In this document: positions 41,078-52,303 of the stretch, one piece after another
Position numbering within the stretch: position 1 is the stretch's first letter
Layout: each line of letters starts with the position of its first letter
Source of the DNA: Plantago ovata
Taxonomy: Eukaryota; Streptophyta; Magnoliopsida; Lamiales; Plantaginaceae
Assembly: GCA_028274465.1 (NCBI GenBank)
Contig: CM051456.1
Coordinates: forward strand, 94,226,753-94,290,752
Direction: 5' to 3'
Length of the DNA: 64,000 bases
Notes under the pieces: generated by a model
Database searches by the model: none
What the model was told of the DNA's origin: nothing
What the model saw: only the letters and a program-made list of their open reading frames with translations
Position numbers and translations under genes: made by a program

Positions 41078-43173
41078 TGTAAGAAAATACGGTCAAAGTT
41101 ACCCCTAGGGTACGCAGCGGAATTTCAAAAAATTTCTTAACATTCAGGTTAATTGATTATGTATATAGCATATATATTAAACACGTCAATTAGAAGACTT
41201 ACAATACTCCAAAAGCAAGCACAGGTACCAAGTCTTCGTAATAGTCTGGTGTATCTTCTCCTTTGTCGAAGTCGAAGATATCTGAAATACTTTGATTATC
41301 TGCAAGACAATAAAAGTTAGTTTCCAGCTCCTTGAACCTCAACCTTGGTATCCACGGATGAACAGCTTATCGGAAAGAATGCTAGGATATTCTTTGTGTA
41401 GCCAAGAAGATGGGGTGGCGTTTTCCTCCGGTAGGGTGGCACGCGCGTGGCTTAGGAGAGGTAGGGGAGAGCTTTTATTTTTCTCTAAGAAAACTGGTAG
41501 ACTAACTGTATGTCTGTGTATTGAACTGTGTGTCAAAAGCTCTCTAATAGTCTACTATATATTGTAGTCAATAGAAGCCTAATGAATAATCAATTAGACT
41601 TCATAAAGGAATAAGAATCTAATTCTTATCGCACTAGGAAACCAATTCAAGTCCAGATTCATTCCCAATCAAGCTAGAACTCAATCAGGAAAATCTAACT
41701 TATCCCTTGACTTCTAATAGAGGAAGGAGTCGAACTCCTTCCCCTACTCCAGCTGCGCGCGCGCGCGCGTCCCATGCCTAATAGGTGGGTCCCGATTTCG
41801 GGACCCACTTATAGTTCTAATGCAATTCAAACTCCAAGTAGATTTTGCCCATGTGCATATATTAATTCTAAATTAACATATCCTTTCAAATCAAACCTCT
41901 ATTATATTTCTAAAATATAATTTTTAATTGTATTTACATAAAATACAATTAATCAGCCAATTCAATTAATAACTCCAAATTATTAATTGAGCCACAAATT
42001 ATTATAATTAATTCCAAACTCAATTATAATCCATCAATCACAATTAATTCTAAATTAATTGCGATTCCATCTTCAAGGATATTCGGATAAGCTGAATCAC
42101 CACATAGTGTGACCCATAGGGCCTCATTGTATTAAGCAAGTCCTAGACTAGGCAAAATGGAATTCCTAGACGGTTCCATTTGCAATATTAATACATGAAG
42201 ACGGTAGAGAGGTTTCTCAAAGCAAACCCTTTCGTTGTGAAGTCTGTTGTGCTCAACGCGGCGATGGTAACGTCCCTTCATCTGACTGACTCGAATGCAT
42301 CTAGGATCGATGAAGTGTCTATCCCAATAATACATCCACGGGCGTCTTCAGTGAGTTGCATGGTGAATCCCGTATCTATTATGACTATCATAATAATATT
42401 GATACGCTGGCTAGCGGTTTTACCAATCACAACTATGAACGACTATGAGCAGTGCTCTCCTGTGCTACACATGAGAGATGAATCCTTCACAGAAACACTT
42501 ATCATCCCCATTTGTATGTAGCCATAATCCTGGATCGTGTCTTGGGTCAAATGCTTATTCAGAGCTGACATCGACGGGTCCACCAAGGATATGGGGCAAT
42601 AAATGTGATGATAAAGTCCTGTAAGTCCAAAGGACGACTGGCATCACTTCGACAACTTACCGGTTCCCATAGACACTTCGGTGTAGAGTATATATCGATG
42701 GGAGTGTTCGGTGGGTACTTCCATTGTTCGGTAATCACCCTTCGAACAACTATGCGTAGTTATGGGAACGTTTCTTGATTGTCCAACAATCCGTTCCGTG
42801 GCCGTGGGATCGGCTCACACTTGCTCCAACAAGTATAACCTCCACGCATACTAGTCTCAGCTTGTTCATTCAGATCCCTACATCCGAGATGAACCTCGAC
42901 TAGGGAGAGTTTGGGATAGATGATAACTCACATAGCTCCCACTATCTGTGTGATCGGTCATCTATCCGATGGGACATGTTTAATATCAATACAGACACAA
43001 ATAGAGATATGACATGCTGTATGCCTGGTGTAATATAAATATGAAAGCGATACTCAATAGTCAAACAACAAACATATATTATATTACGTTGACCTGTGTA
43101 ATAGTACATATATGCCCTTTATAAGGGCTGCATGCCCTTAATAAAGACTGTCTCTAGGACATATACACTATCA
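41078..43173 (-). repeat. Angela-type 3' LTR
   Basis: The 2096-bp LTR reads TGATAGTGTATATGTCC (43173) to TTTTCTTACA (41078) on the minus strand. It contains the AATTCCGCTGCG motif close to its end that the solo LTRs also have. The fragment at 10443-12214 is another copy of the same subfamily. Confidence 0.88.
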
Positions 43174-43187
43174 ATCTCCCACTTGGA
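43174..43187 (-). other. Polypurine tract (Angela-type)
   Basis: The minus strand reads CCAAGTGGGAGAT directly before the LTR, a usual Copia plus-strand primer. Confidence 0.75.
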
Positions 43188-44924
43188 CTAGAGCCAGTCA
43201 CCTTTATGCTTAATACCCAGATTAGCATAATTTCTTAAGTGGACATCCACTGATAAGACCTTGGTGAAAGGATCTGCCACGTTGTCCGTGGTAGAGACAC
43301 GTTCTATACTAACTTCTCCTCTATCAATAATTTCACGTATAACGTGATACTTTCTAAGTACATGTTTGTTATTGTTTGTATATCTAGGCTCCTTGGCTTG
43401 AGCGACGGCGCCCGTATTGTCACAATAAATCGTTATTGGACTAGGAGCAGGAACAACCCTCAATTCCTTCAAGAACTCTGAAATCCAGACAGCTTCTTTT
43501 GATGCTTCTGATGCAGCAATGTACTCGGCTTTTGTGGATGAGTCAACAATCGTGGCTTGCTTAGAACTCTTCCAACAGATAGCTCCTCCGTTCAATTTGA
43601 ATACGTATCCTGTCTATGACTTAAAGTCATCAGGGTCTGATTCAAATCCAGCGTCGACATAACCAGACATCTTTAATTCTGGTTCTCCACCAAACACCAA
43701 GAACATCTCCTTAGTCCGTCGAAGGTACTTAAGAATGTTCTTTACAGCAGTCCAGTGAGGTACTCCTGGATTCTGTTGGTGTCGACAAGTGACACTAAGC
43801 GCATATGCCACATCAGGCCTTGTGCAATTCATTGCATACATTATAGACCCTACTGCCGAAGCATAGGGCACACGACTCATTGCCTTTCTTTCTTCATCAG
43901 TTTTAGGACTATCCTTAACTGATAAGATGATCCCATGCCTAGCTGGGAGAAAGCCTCTCTTTGAGTCGTCCATCTTATAACGCTTCAGTATTTTGTCGAT
44001 GTAGGTGGACTGTGTCAATCCTAACATCCTCTTGGATCTATCTTTATAGATCTTTATCCCTAGGATGTAGTTCGCTTCACCCAAGTCCTTCATCGAGAAG
44101 GTACTTGATAACCAAACTTTAGTCTCTTCTAGCATGGAGACATTGTTTCCCATGATCAAAATGTCATCAACATAAATGATCATGAAAACGACTCCCTTGT
44201 CGCTGTGCCTAGTATAGACACAGGGATCTTCTACGCTTCTGACGAAGTCAAATGATTTGACAGCTTCATCAAGGCGGATATTCCAGCTCCTAGACGCTTG
44301 CTTTAGCCCATCGATGGATCTTTGTAATTTGCATACAGCAGTTGGCCTGGTTTTACTAATAAAACCTTCCGGCTGTACCATATAGACCTCTTCCTCAAGG
44401 TTGCCATTGAGGAAGGCAGTCTTTACATCCATCTGCCAGATGTCATAATCATAGTAGGCAGCTATTGCAAGTAGAATTCGAATAGACTTCAATTTTGCTA
44501 CCGGTGAAAAGGTTTCATCGTAATCGATGCCATACCTTTGCGTGTAGCCTTTCGCCACAAGTCTAGCCTTGTGCGTTTGTACCTTGCCATCGACATCTGT
44601 CTTTCGTTTAAAGACCCATTTGCACCCAATAGGTCTAACCCCTTGGGGCAAGTCTACCAAGCTCCAAACTTGGTTCAGGTACATGGAGTCTATTTCCAAT
44701 TCCATGGCCTCTTGCCATTTGTCTGAGTAAATATCAATTATTGCCTCTTTGTAGGTCTCGGGATCTTCCCAATCTGATAAGCCGACATCAAGTTCACTGA
44801 TGTCTTCTATCATAAGGCTTTGCTTCTGAGGTCCTTTTAGGATCCTCTTCGACCTACGAAGCTCGACTGGTTTTGCTGCTTTTCTTTTCTGGCTTCGTGT
44901 AACACGAACATTATCAGTGGGCAC
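43188..44924 (-). pseudogene. Angela-type reverse transcriptase and RNase H
   Basis: Minus-strand readings 43614-44924 and 43188-43595 cover RT (DETFSPVAKLKSIRILLAIA, QMDVKTAFLNGNLEEEVYM near 44420, YVDDILIMG near 44165) and RNase H (GYVDAGFESDPDDFKS near 43640, STKAEYIAASEA near 43530, YCDNTGAVAQAKEP near 43420). Domain lengths agree with the family and there is about one break between the two readings. The stop is one base before the polypurine tract region. Confidence 0.85.
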
Positions 44925-44984
44925 TGATGCAGCTGGTCGCGCGCCGCAACCCTGTTCTCTAGCGGGAGGCTGCTCTTGTGCAAC

Positions 44985-46441
44985 TTATTGCACAGGTTGA
45001 TTGACAACGGGTTCTATTGGTGTGGTTTCAATTGTTGATCTAATCACAGGACTCCCACTGACTATGACATGCCTAGCAAGTGTCATATCATTACTCTTGT
45101 CTGCTTCGAAAGCTCCCACTGAACTTGAGTCCAAATCAGAAGATTTAGAGAACTCATGTTCGCGCGTGTCAAATTCATGAATTTCTTCAAGTTCCATCAT
45201 GTCATCTAACCTCTCTTCTTCGAGGTATTATGCTTCTAAAAACTTGACGTTTCTAGATACTATCACCTTGTGATCTTCAGCATGATAGAATTCATAGCCT
45301 CTCGTCTGACGAGGATAGCCTATGAAATATACTTTGACACCCTTGGCATCTAACTTATCAGTGAGCATCAGTTTGACTATCGCAGGACAACCCCAAGGTC
45401 TAAGATAGCCCAGTGAGGGCTTCTTTCCTTTCCATAACTCATAAGGAGTTTTCTCCACTGATTTAGATGGTACACGGTTCAGAATGTAGATTGCAGTTTG
45501 TAGCGCATATCCCCATCGATATTTTGGAAGAGTCGAGAATCCAATCATTGATCTCACCATGTCTAACAGGGTTCGATTCCTTCTCTCAGACACACCATTC
45601 AATTGTGGTGTTCCAGGAGGGGTCCATTGTGATTGAATTCCATTTTCCTTCAAGTAGTCGATAAATTCTTCACTAAGGTATTCACCTCCTCGATCTGATC
45701 GAAGAGTGACTATCCTTAGGTTCAATTCATTCTCGACCTCATTCCTAAACTCCTTGAATTTCCCAAAGGTCTCGGATTTATTCTTCATAAGATAAATATA
45801 TCCATACCTTGAGAAATCGTCAGTAAAGGTAACGAAGTAAGGATAACCTCCACGTGCTTGGACTTTAAAAGGTCCACATACATCGGTATGTTTGAGCTCT
45901 AAGCAGCGAGTGGCACGAACACCTTGTCCAACAAAAGGTTTGTTCGTCATCTTACCCTTAAAACATGATTCGCATGTACCATATGATTCAAAATCAAATG
46001 GTTCTAAGTAGTGCAACTTCCTTAGTCTTTGAATCCGTGTTTCATTGATATGGCCTAGCCGACAATGCCATATATAAGATGGATTATTCTTCCTATTTGA
46101 AGACGGTTGTTTGTTATGTATTTGAAATAAAGGTAGACTACTTTGCAAAATATATAAACCATTCACTAAGCGAGCTTTTCCATAATACTAGTCATTTAAT
46201 GAAAAATAACAAGTATTATTAGTAAATCGAAAGGAAAACCCAAATTGTCCAACAATGGAATGGAAATAATATTTCTGACAATGGATGGAACAAAATAAAC
46301 GTTATCAAGTTCTAAACATTGTCCTGAAGGTAAATCTATCTTGCAGCGTCCAACGCGTTTGGCTTCAACTGGATTGCCGTTCCCAACATGCAAGTCGATT
46401 TCACCTTGCTTGACTAGCCTGTGATCAATTAGCCCCTGCAC
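44985..46441 (-). pseudogene. Angela-type protease end and integrase
   Basis: The main reading (45228-46166) holds the pre-integrase zinc finger ([13 protein letters not shown] ... CESCFKGK, near 46065-45960), the integrase core with HTDVCGPF (45885), LRSDRGGEY (45700) and [11 protein letters not shown] (45580), and the following [14 protein letters not shown] segment. The reading 46196-46441 is the part behind the protease active site (LDNVYFVPSIVRNIISI). The piece 44985-45200 is the acidic linker to RT. The region is broken in about two or three places. Confidence 0.82.
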
Positions 46442-46499
46442 ATTATTACAAATGTGTGGCCACAGGCTTATCTAATACCCAACCATTGAGTCAAAAGTA

Positions 46500-47230
46500 G
46501 TCATGTTCATTTCAATAACACATACCTGAGCTAGAAGCGGCGGCTTCTTAGCTTGATCTGCCCTAAGCTTAGGGAAATCTTTCTTCCAATGTCCTTTCTG
46601 CTTACAGAAAAGACATTCATCTGTGCGTACCGTTCCCTCTCTTGAACTTCTTTTCGGTTCAGACGTTAGCGTATCACTCGAAGTGTTAGCCTTGGCTCCC
46701 GACTTTCCCTACCCTTAGCACCTTTGTTTCTCGGGTTTGGGTTAAACGGTGCCCAACATACATGATCGACTTTCCTTCTTAGGAAGAGTTTTGATCAGAT
46801 GTCTTCAGCAGATTATGGAAATTCGGGCAGTGGACGTCTTCGCATTCATCGTGTATTAATGATGAACTGCGAATACGAACTCGGCAATGATTGAAGGACA
46901 AAGATCCCATATCTATTCCAGCTTGACACCACCCGGCATCGGCAAGCTTCTCAAAGAGACAATCATTTTGTAACATGTCAGACATGTTCCCTCCTTCATT
47001 GAGCTTGCATCTTTATCTCTTTGCTCAAATCAAAATTCACCACTTTAACGCTAACTGTCGTCTTAAAGAGCGACTCAAGATGCTTCAGCTCTCATACGAC
47101 AAACATGCTTTCAGTGGTCCTCAAGCTCATTGCTCAGTGCCGCCACATAATACACGCAAGATCTAGCAGCCTCATGATGCGTTAGCAGTTGGCCTTGTGG
47201 CTTGATTGCCAAGCAGCAACATAATCGGCA
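46500..47230 (-). pseudogene. Angela-type gag remains
   Basis: A zinc-knuckle-like motif CLFCKQKGHWKKDFPK is readable near 46590-46635 on the minus strand. A gag-like LFEKLADAG segment near 46935-46965 is typical of Angela gag. The rest is hard to align and becomes poorer towards the gap. Broken in many places, or of low sequence quality. Confidence 0.6.
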
Positions 47231-47330
47231 NNNNNNNNNNNNNNNNNNNNNNNNNNNNNNNNNNNNNNNNNNNNNNNNNNNNNNNNNNNNNNNNNNNNNN
47301 NNNNNNNNNNNNNNNNNNNNNNNNNNNNNN
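47231..47330. other. Assembly gap (100 N)
   Basis: Exactly 100 N. The left side is Angela-type gag, the right side is a Sirevirus env-like gene, so the two sides do not belong to one element. Confidence 0.98.
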
Positions 47331-48033
47331 AAATGGCCATCTTCTCAGCCTACTTGGGTCAATTCCTCGACTTGGAGTCAAACTTTAATCAGTAGCAGAG
47401 CTACTAGACCAAGTGGAAGGACAGAGATGCGTTCTCTTAACGTGCTTTTCCAAGTCACGGGAGCTATCTCGCCTTCTTCATTTTTGCATTTTTCGACGTC
47501 ACTGTAGAAAGCTTCAATTTCTTCGTCATTGCAGTGACGTCGTCTTCAGTTCCAGTGGTTGGTCTGAAAAATCTCCGCTAAATCAGTCCATTTCAGGACG
47601 ATTTGCGTGTTCTGAACATAAGTAGGATCACTTTTTCAGTGACTCCATTACTGTCTGTAAGGGACTGGATTCTGCATTGTTGTAGAACTCCATAGTATCA
47701 ATCATGCTCACTTGCTTAGTGCGAGCAAGATAAAGTTCATGAGCCTTGCTGCTTGATGAACTCAAGCGCCTCTTCATTTGGTCATCAAGTTCTTGTTCAT
47801 AAAGTACCTAATGTACTTTTCTTTTGCAAATCCTCCCCATTGCATCAACATCTCACACTTTGCAGTGTCAAGATATGACGGAGGCATAGGTTTTCAGTGA
47901 TTCGGTCGTTTTTCAACACAACTTTCGCTGTGTGTTGGGGTCAGAGAACACCGGGCAGTCACCGGAGCAGCGTGTTCAGCACTATCAACCTTGACGATTT
48001 TGAGGACTTAGATGACTGTCTCTTGGGAGCCAT
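47331..48033 (-). pseudogene. SIR-C env-like gene, 5' part
   Basis: The ATG at 48033 opens MAPKRQSSKSSKSS as in SIR-A. The conserved globular part follows down to the gap (counterpart of 26385-27130). Many apparent breaks are present close to the gap. Confidence 0.65.
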
Positions 48034-48162
48034 TTCTTTATATAGAGCAAGATTGTACGAAAAAGATAGTTTGCTTTTGATCGGAGGTACAGTAGTTTCA
48101 GGCAAAATTGGCAGAGAAAGGAAATGTGAGTTAAAGAATTTTGTCATTTCTCTAACTCCTTC

Positions 48163-48170
48163 TTTATATA
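48163..48170 (-). promoter_or_regulatory. Candidate TATA box of env-like gene (SIR-C)
   Basis: The minus strand reads ACTATATAAAGAAGG, matching the motif at 26237-26244 in SIR-A, at about the same distance from the env-like ATG. Confidence 0.5.
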
Positions 48171-48539
48171 GTGTCTCTGGTGTGTGAGAAACTCAATCGA
48201 TTTGAGTTCTCAGCAAGGGTAAAACAGAGAAAACTGGAGATAGTGGAGCCTTTGCATTGAATGCGTAGGGCCCACTAACTAAAACCGTCAGAGCACTCTC
48301 TCTCTTTGTTTTGTTAGCCGTTAGATTAATAACTCCTTTAATCAATGGCCACGATTGAATTTCATGTCATGATTTATTGCGAGTTTATCTGTGCCAGCTT
48401 AACGTCACAAATTGATTTTACCGAGTAATAGGGATAGATTGCTTGCTGAAATAGACAAGAATCTTTTCAGCGAGTTTGAATTAACAATCTAGCTTCTTGC
48501 TGAAAGTTCCCCCTTACTTAGATCTCATAATTTCTAAGT

Positions 48540-48930
48540 TTAAAAGATATTTCTGATTTCCCGTATCAGTAAATTCTTTTTGCATTTGAGACATCCTTTG
48601 GTAAAATCTGAGAGATGAGATTTTGCTCTTTTTCTGAATTCCTGTTTCAGAAAATTCCTTTGATACTTGAATACCTGTTTCAGTATTTTGATTGTCAAGT
48701 ACCCGTCTCAGCAATCCTTAGTTCTTTCACTTACTGAGTTCCTGTCTCAGCAAGTGATCAAGTTTCCTAACAAATACCTGTTTGAAGGAATTACTTGTTG
48801 AATGCCTGTTTCACAGCAATCATGTTGTGACTTATCATTTCTTAGAAGAAATCAGTGACTTGGTCTTTGGACAGGAATACTTTGGCTTGCTGAATACCTG
48901 TTCAGCATTCTGGCAAGTGTATCCTTTATT
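48540..48930 (-). repeat. Hairpin array between pol and env-like gene (SIR-C)
   Basis: Six or seven short inverted repeats of the CTGA...TCAG type, with loops such as AACAGGTAT or ACGGGTAC, correspond to 25480-25860. The stretch 48171-48539 between promoter and array holds nothing else I recognise. Confidence 0.55.
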
Positions 48931-48953
48931 GAGGTAGTTCAATCAATCCAAGG

Positions 48954-51900
48954 TTATACCTTAGCATGCGAACCTATTATCCGGTAGGGGCTTGTAAAGA
49001 TGTCAGCAAGCTGATCTTCAGTACCTACTTTCACAACCTCAATATCACCTTTTTCCACATGATCTCTAATGAAATGATGTCTAATATCAATGTGCTTGGT
49101 CCTAGAGTGAAACTTAGGATTTTGCGTAATTGCAATAGCACTTGTATTATCACAAAGATTGGTGTTTTCTTTGCAGAAATACCATAATCTCTTAATTGTT
49201 GCTGAATCCATAGGATTTGAGCTGTGCAACAACCAGCTGCAATGTATTCAGATTCTGTAGATGAATTGGCGACACACGTTTGCTTCTTGCTGAACCATGA
49301 TATTAATCTAGTACCCAAAAACTGACAAGTTCCAGAGGTACTTTTTCTATCAAGAGTTGATCCACCATGATCAGCATCAGAATAGCCAACCAATTCAAGT
49401 CCAGAATCTTTTGGATACATAATCCAACATTGACTGTACCTTTAACATATTTCAGTATTTTAATTGCCTTTTTGTAGTGTGATTCTTTTGGATCCGATTG
49501 GAATCTTGCAACACACACAACAGCATACTGAATGTCAGGTCTACTTGCTGTTAATACAACAAGGAACCAATGAGCTTCCTATACTTGTGTTCTTCAACAC
49601 CTTTTGTCCTCTTTAGTATAGCCCAATTTGGTACCAACACTCATAGGGATCTTTTCAGGTTTTTTCATCCTCTTTGATCCTAAACTTTATGAGCATTTCT
49701 TCGCATACTTTGCTTGATTTATGAATATTCCATCTTTGAGTTGCTTGACTTGCAACCCTAGGAATAATTCAATTTCCCATCATACTCATTTCAAACTTAT
49801 TTGTCATGAGTTTGGCAAAATCATCACAAAGTTGCTTGTCCTTAGATCCAAAAATTATGTCATCCACATAAATTGGACTAAGATTAATTTACCATCATGG
49901 TTCATGGTAAAAAGAGTTTTGGTCAACTTCACCTTTCTTGAAACCATTTTCCAGCAAGAACTTAGCTAAGGTATCATACATGCTCTTGGTGCTTGCTTTA
50001 GACCATATACAGCTTTCTGAAGCTTATATACCATCTTGGTTTCTGAGGGAAGTTCAAAGCCGGGGGTTGTTCTAGGTAGACTCTCTTCAGCAGTTCACCA
50101 TTTAAGAATGCACTCTTAACATCCATTTGGTAAACAATGAAGTCATTGTGAGCAGCAAAAGCCAAGAAAAGCCTAATTGCATCCAATCTTGCAACTGGAG
50201 CTAAGACTCATCATAGTCCAATCCTTCAGTCTGACAGTAACCTTGAGCAACTAAGCGCTTTGTTTCTTGTTACTTCACCAGACTCGCTCAGCTTGTTTCT
50301 GAACACCCACTTTGTACCAATAGCTTTCTTATTTTCAGCAAGTGGCACAAGTTTCCAGACTTTGTTTCTTTCAAATTGATCCAATTTCTTCTTGCATTGC
50401 CTTATCCATTCAGAATGCTTCAAAGCTTCTTCTATGGTTTTAGGTTCAATTTCTGAAACAAAGCAAGAGAATAAAGATTCTACTTCTACGACAGTTGCTT
50501 CTTCAGCAAGTCCTGAGTAGCTTTGGATCTAGTCACTTGGCGTTTATTAATATCGCCAATCATATCCGTAGAGGGATGATCTCTAATCCATTTATTAACA
50601 GGTTTCCTGTTTGTTGGATCAGGATATGTTTGCTCATCAGCATGTGACTCTTCAGTATGTACTTGTTCAGTACTACTGGGAATTTGTGTCTCTGCTGAGA
50701 TTTGATCGTCAGCAACTGCTTGTTCAGCATTGCTGGGTTGAGATATTTCATCAGCAGGCACTGGAGATTGCGTAATTTCAGCAACTTCCGGAGCAACCGC
50801 ATCTTTTGCTGGAAATTCCTTGTCGTGAACTATATTCATCTTGTCATGACTCGGGGGGGAGAATCATTGTCAGAATCATCATTTAGTTCAATTGACTTGA
50901 TTTGCCTAGCATCAGATTCAGTTCTTTGCTCATGTATGATTAGCTTTTTCATACATTCTGATATTTCTTCTTCAGCAGGCACACCTTGCGTCTTTTCGTA
51001 GAATACAACATGCACAGATTCTTCAATCTTTTGTGCCTTTTTGTTGTAAACTCTGTAAGCTTTACTATGCAAAGAGTAGCCAAGAAATATCGCTTCGTCT
51101 GCCTTTGGTTGAAATGTTCTTAGGTATTCTCTACCATTGTTAAGAACGAAACACTTGCAACCAAATACTCTTAGATGAGTGATGTTAGGAGGTCTTCCAA
51201 CAAACAATTCATAAGGAGTTTTGTTGTATTCCTTAGTAATCAAACATCTATTCTGAGTATAGCAGGCGGTATTAATCGCTTCAACCCAGTAAGCCTCACT
51301 TATCTCAGTGTCAGCAAGCATTGTTCTTGCGGCTTCCTTCAGGGTACGATTCTTCCGTTCAGCAACACCATTTTGCTGTGGTGTCCTTACTGAGGATAAC
51401 TGATGTTGAATACCTTTGGAGGTACAATATTCAGTTATGTACTGGTTTACAAACTCAGTACCATGGTCTGTCCTTATGACTCTTACCTTGTCATTTTTCA
51501 TGACTTCAAGCTTATTCAGCAAGTTAGGTATTTCAGTCTTGGTTTCAGATTTGTGCTTGATGAATACTACCCAAGTGAATCTTGAATAGTCATCTACCAC
51601 GACTAGACCATACTTCTTACCAGCATAGCTTGTTGAAGAAGATTCAAACAAGTCCATGTGCAAGAGTTGTAAAGGTTTTGTAGTTGACGGTACTGCCTTG
51701 TTCTTGAAAGAAGATTTGGTTTGCTTTCCTTGCTGACATGCATTGCAAACACCATCCTTCTTAAAAGTAACCCTAGGTAATCCAACTACAAGTGCCTTTT
51801 TAGACAACTTATTCAGCGTCTTGAAGTTTAGATGACTTGTTCGTTTATGCCATAACCATGCTTTTTCAGCAAGGCAATCATGATCTGAGACAAGGCATTT

Positions 51901-52298
51901 TTCAACGTTTGCTGAAGACCAATCAACGGTGTACAATCCTCCTGATCTTCTTGCAATCATTATAACCTTTTAGTCTCAAAATCTACAAGTTTACATTCAT
52001 CACTTTTAATTTCGATGAAGTATCCTTTGTCAGCAAATTGACTCATGCTGAAAAGGTTAAACTTAAGATTTTTTACATAAAGAACTCCAGAAATGGTTAT
52101 ACATCCTAACTTCACATCACCATAGCCTTTTGTAGATCCGGAGCCTCCACCAGCAAACCTTATTGTTGGACCTTTAGACCACCGTCTATAGTTTATAAGG
52201 TTATTCTTGTTGCCCGTCATGTGCTTTCCACAACCACTATCAATGTGCCAGATTGCATCGTTTGTCTCCGTGGCTGCAGTCTGCACAATCAAGAGCAA
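48954..52298 (-). pseudogene. SIR-C pol (PR, IN, RT, RNase H)
   Basis: Counterpart of 22089-25466. The protease (52298-51960, WHIDSGCGKHMTG), pre-integrase and integrase (50836-51960: MDLFESSSTSYAGKKYGLVVVDDYSRF at 51660-51590, [21 protein letters not shown]) are well kept. RT (about 49600-50420) and RNase H (49031-49420, [14 protein letters not shown]) show more breaks, about six or more, increasing towards the gap. The domain order and motifs are those of SIR-A. Confidence 0.83.
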
Positions 52299-52303
52299 AC
52301 AAG

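Larger units (their letters stand above)
41078..47230 (-). mobile_element. Angela/Tork-type Copia element, 5' end lost at gap
   Basis: Oriented leftwards, it has remains of gag (46540-47230), protease, integrase, reverse transcriptase, RNase H, a polypurine tract and a full 2.1-kb 3' LTR. The RNase H and RT sequences (WKSSKQ, STKAEYIAASEA, YVDDILIMG) are of the Angela/BARE type. The presumed 5-bp target copy at the left is TGTCC (41073-41077). The 5' LTR and primer site are not present before the gap at 47231. Pol is broken in about four places; the gag end next to the gap is much worse. It cuts the acidic ORF of the unidentified element, so it is younger than that. Confidence 0.85.

Noticed and set aside
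42195-42521. ORFs within the Angela-type LTRs (also 11240, 11645, 41292)
   Set aside because: They are LTR-internal, not kept between the two LTR copies, and have no domain.
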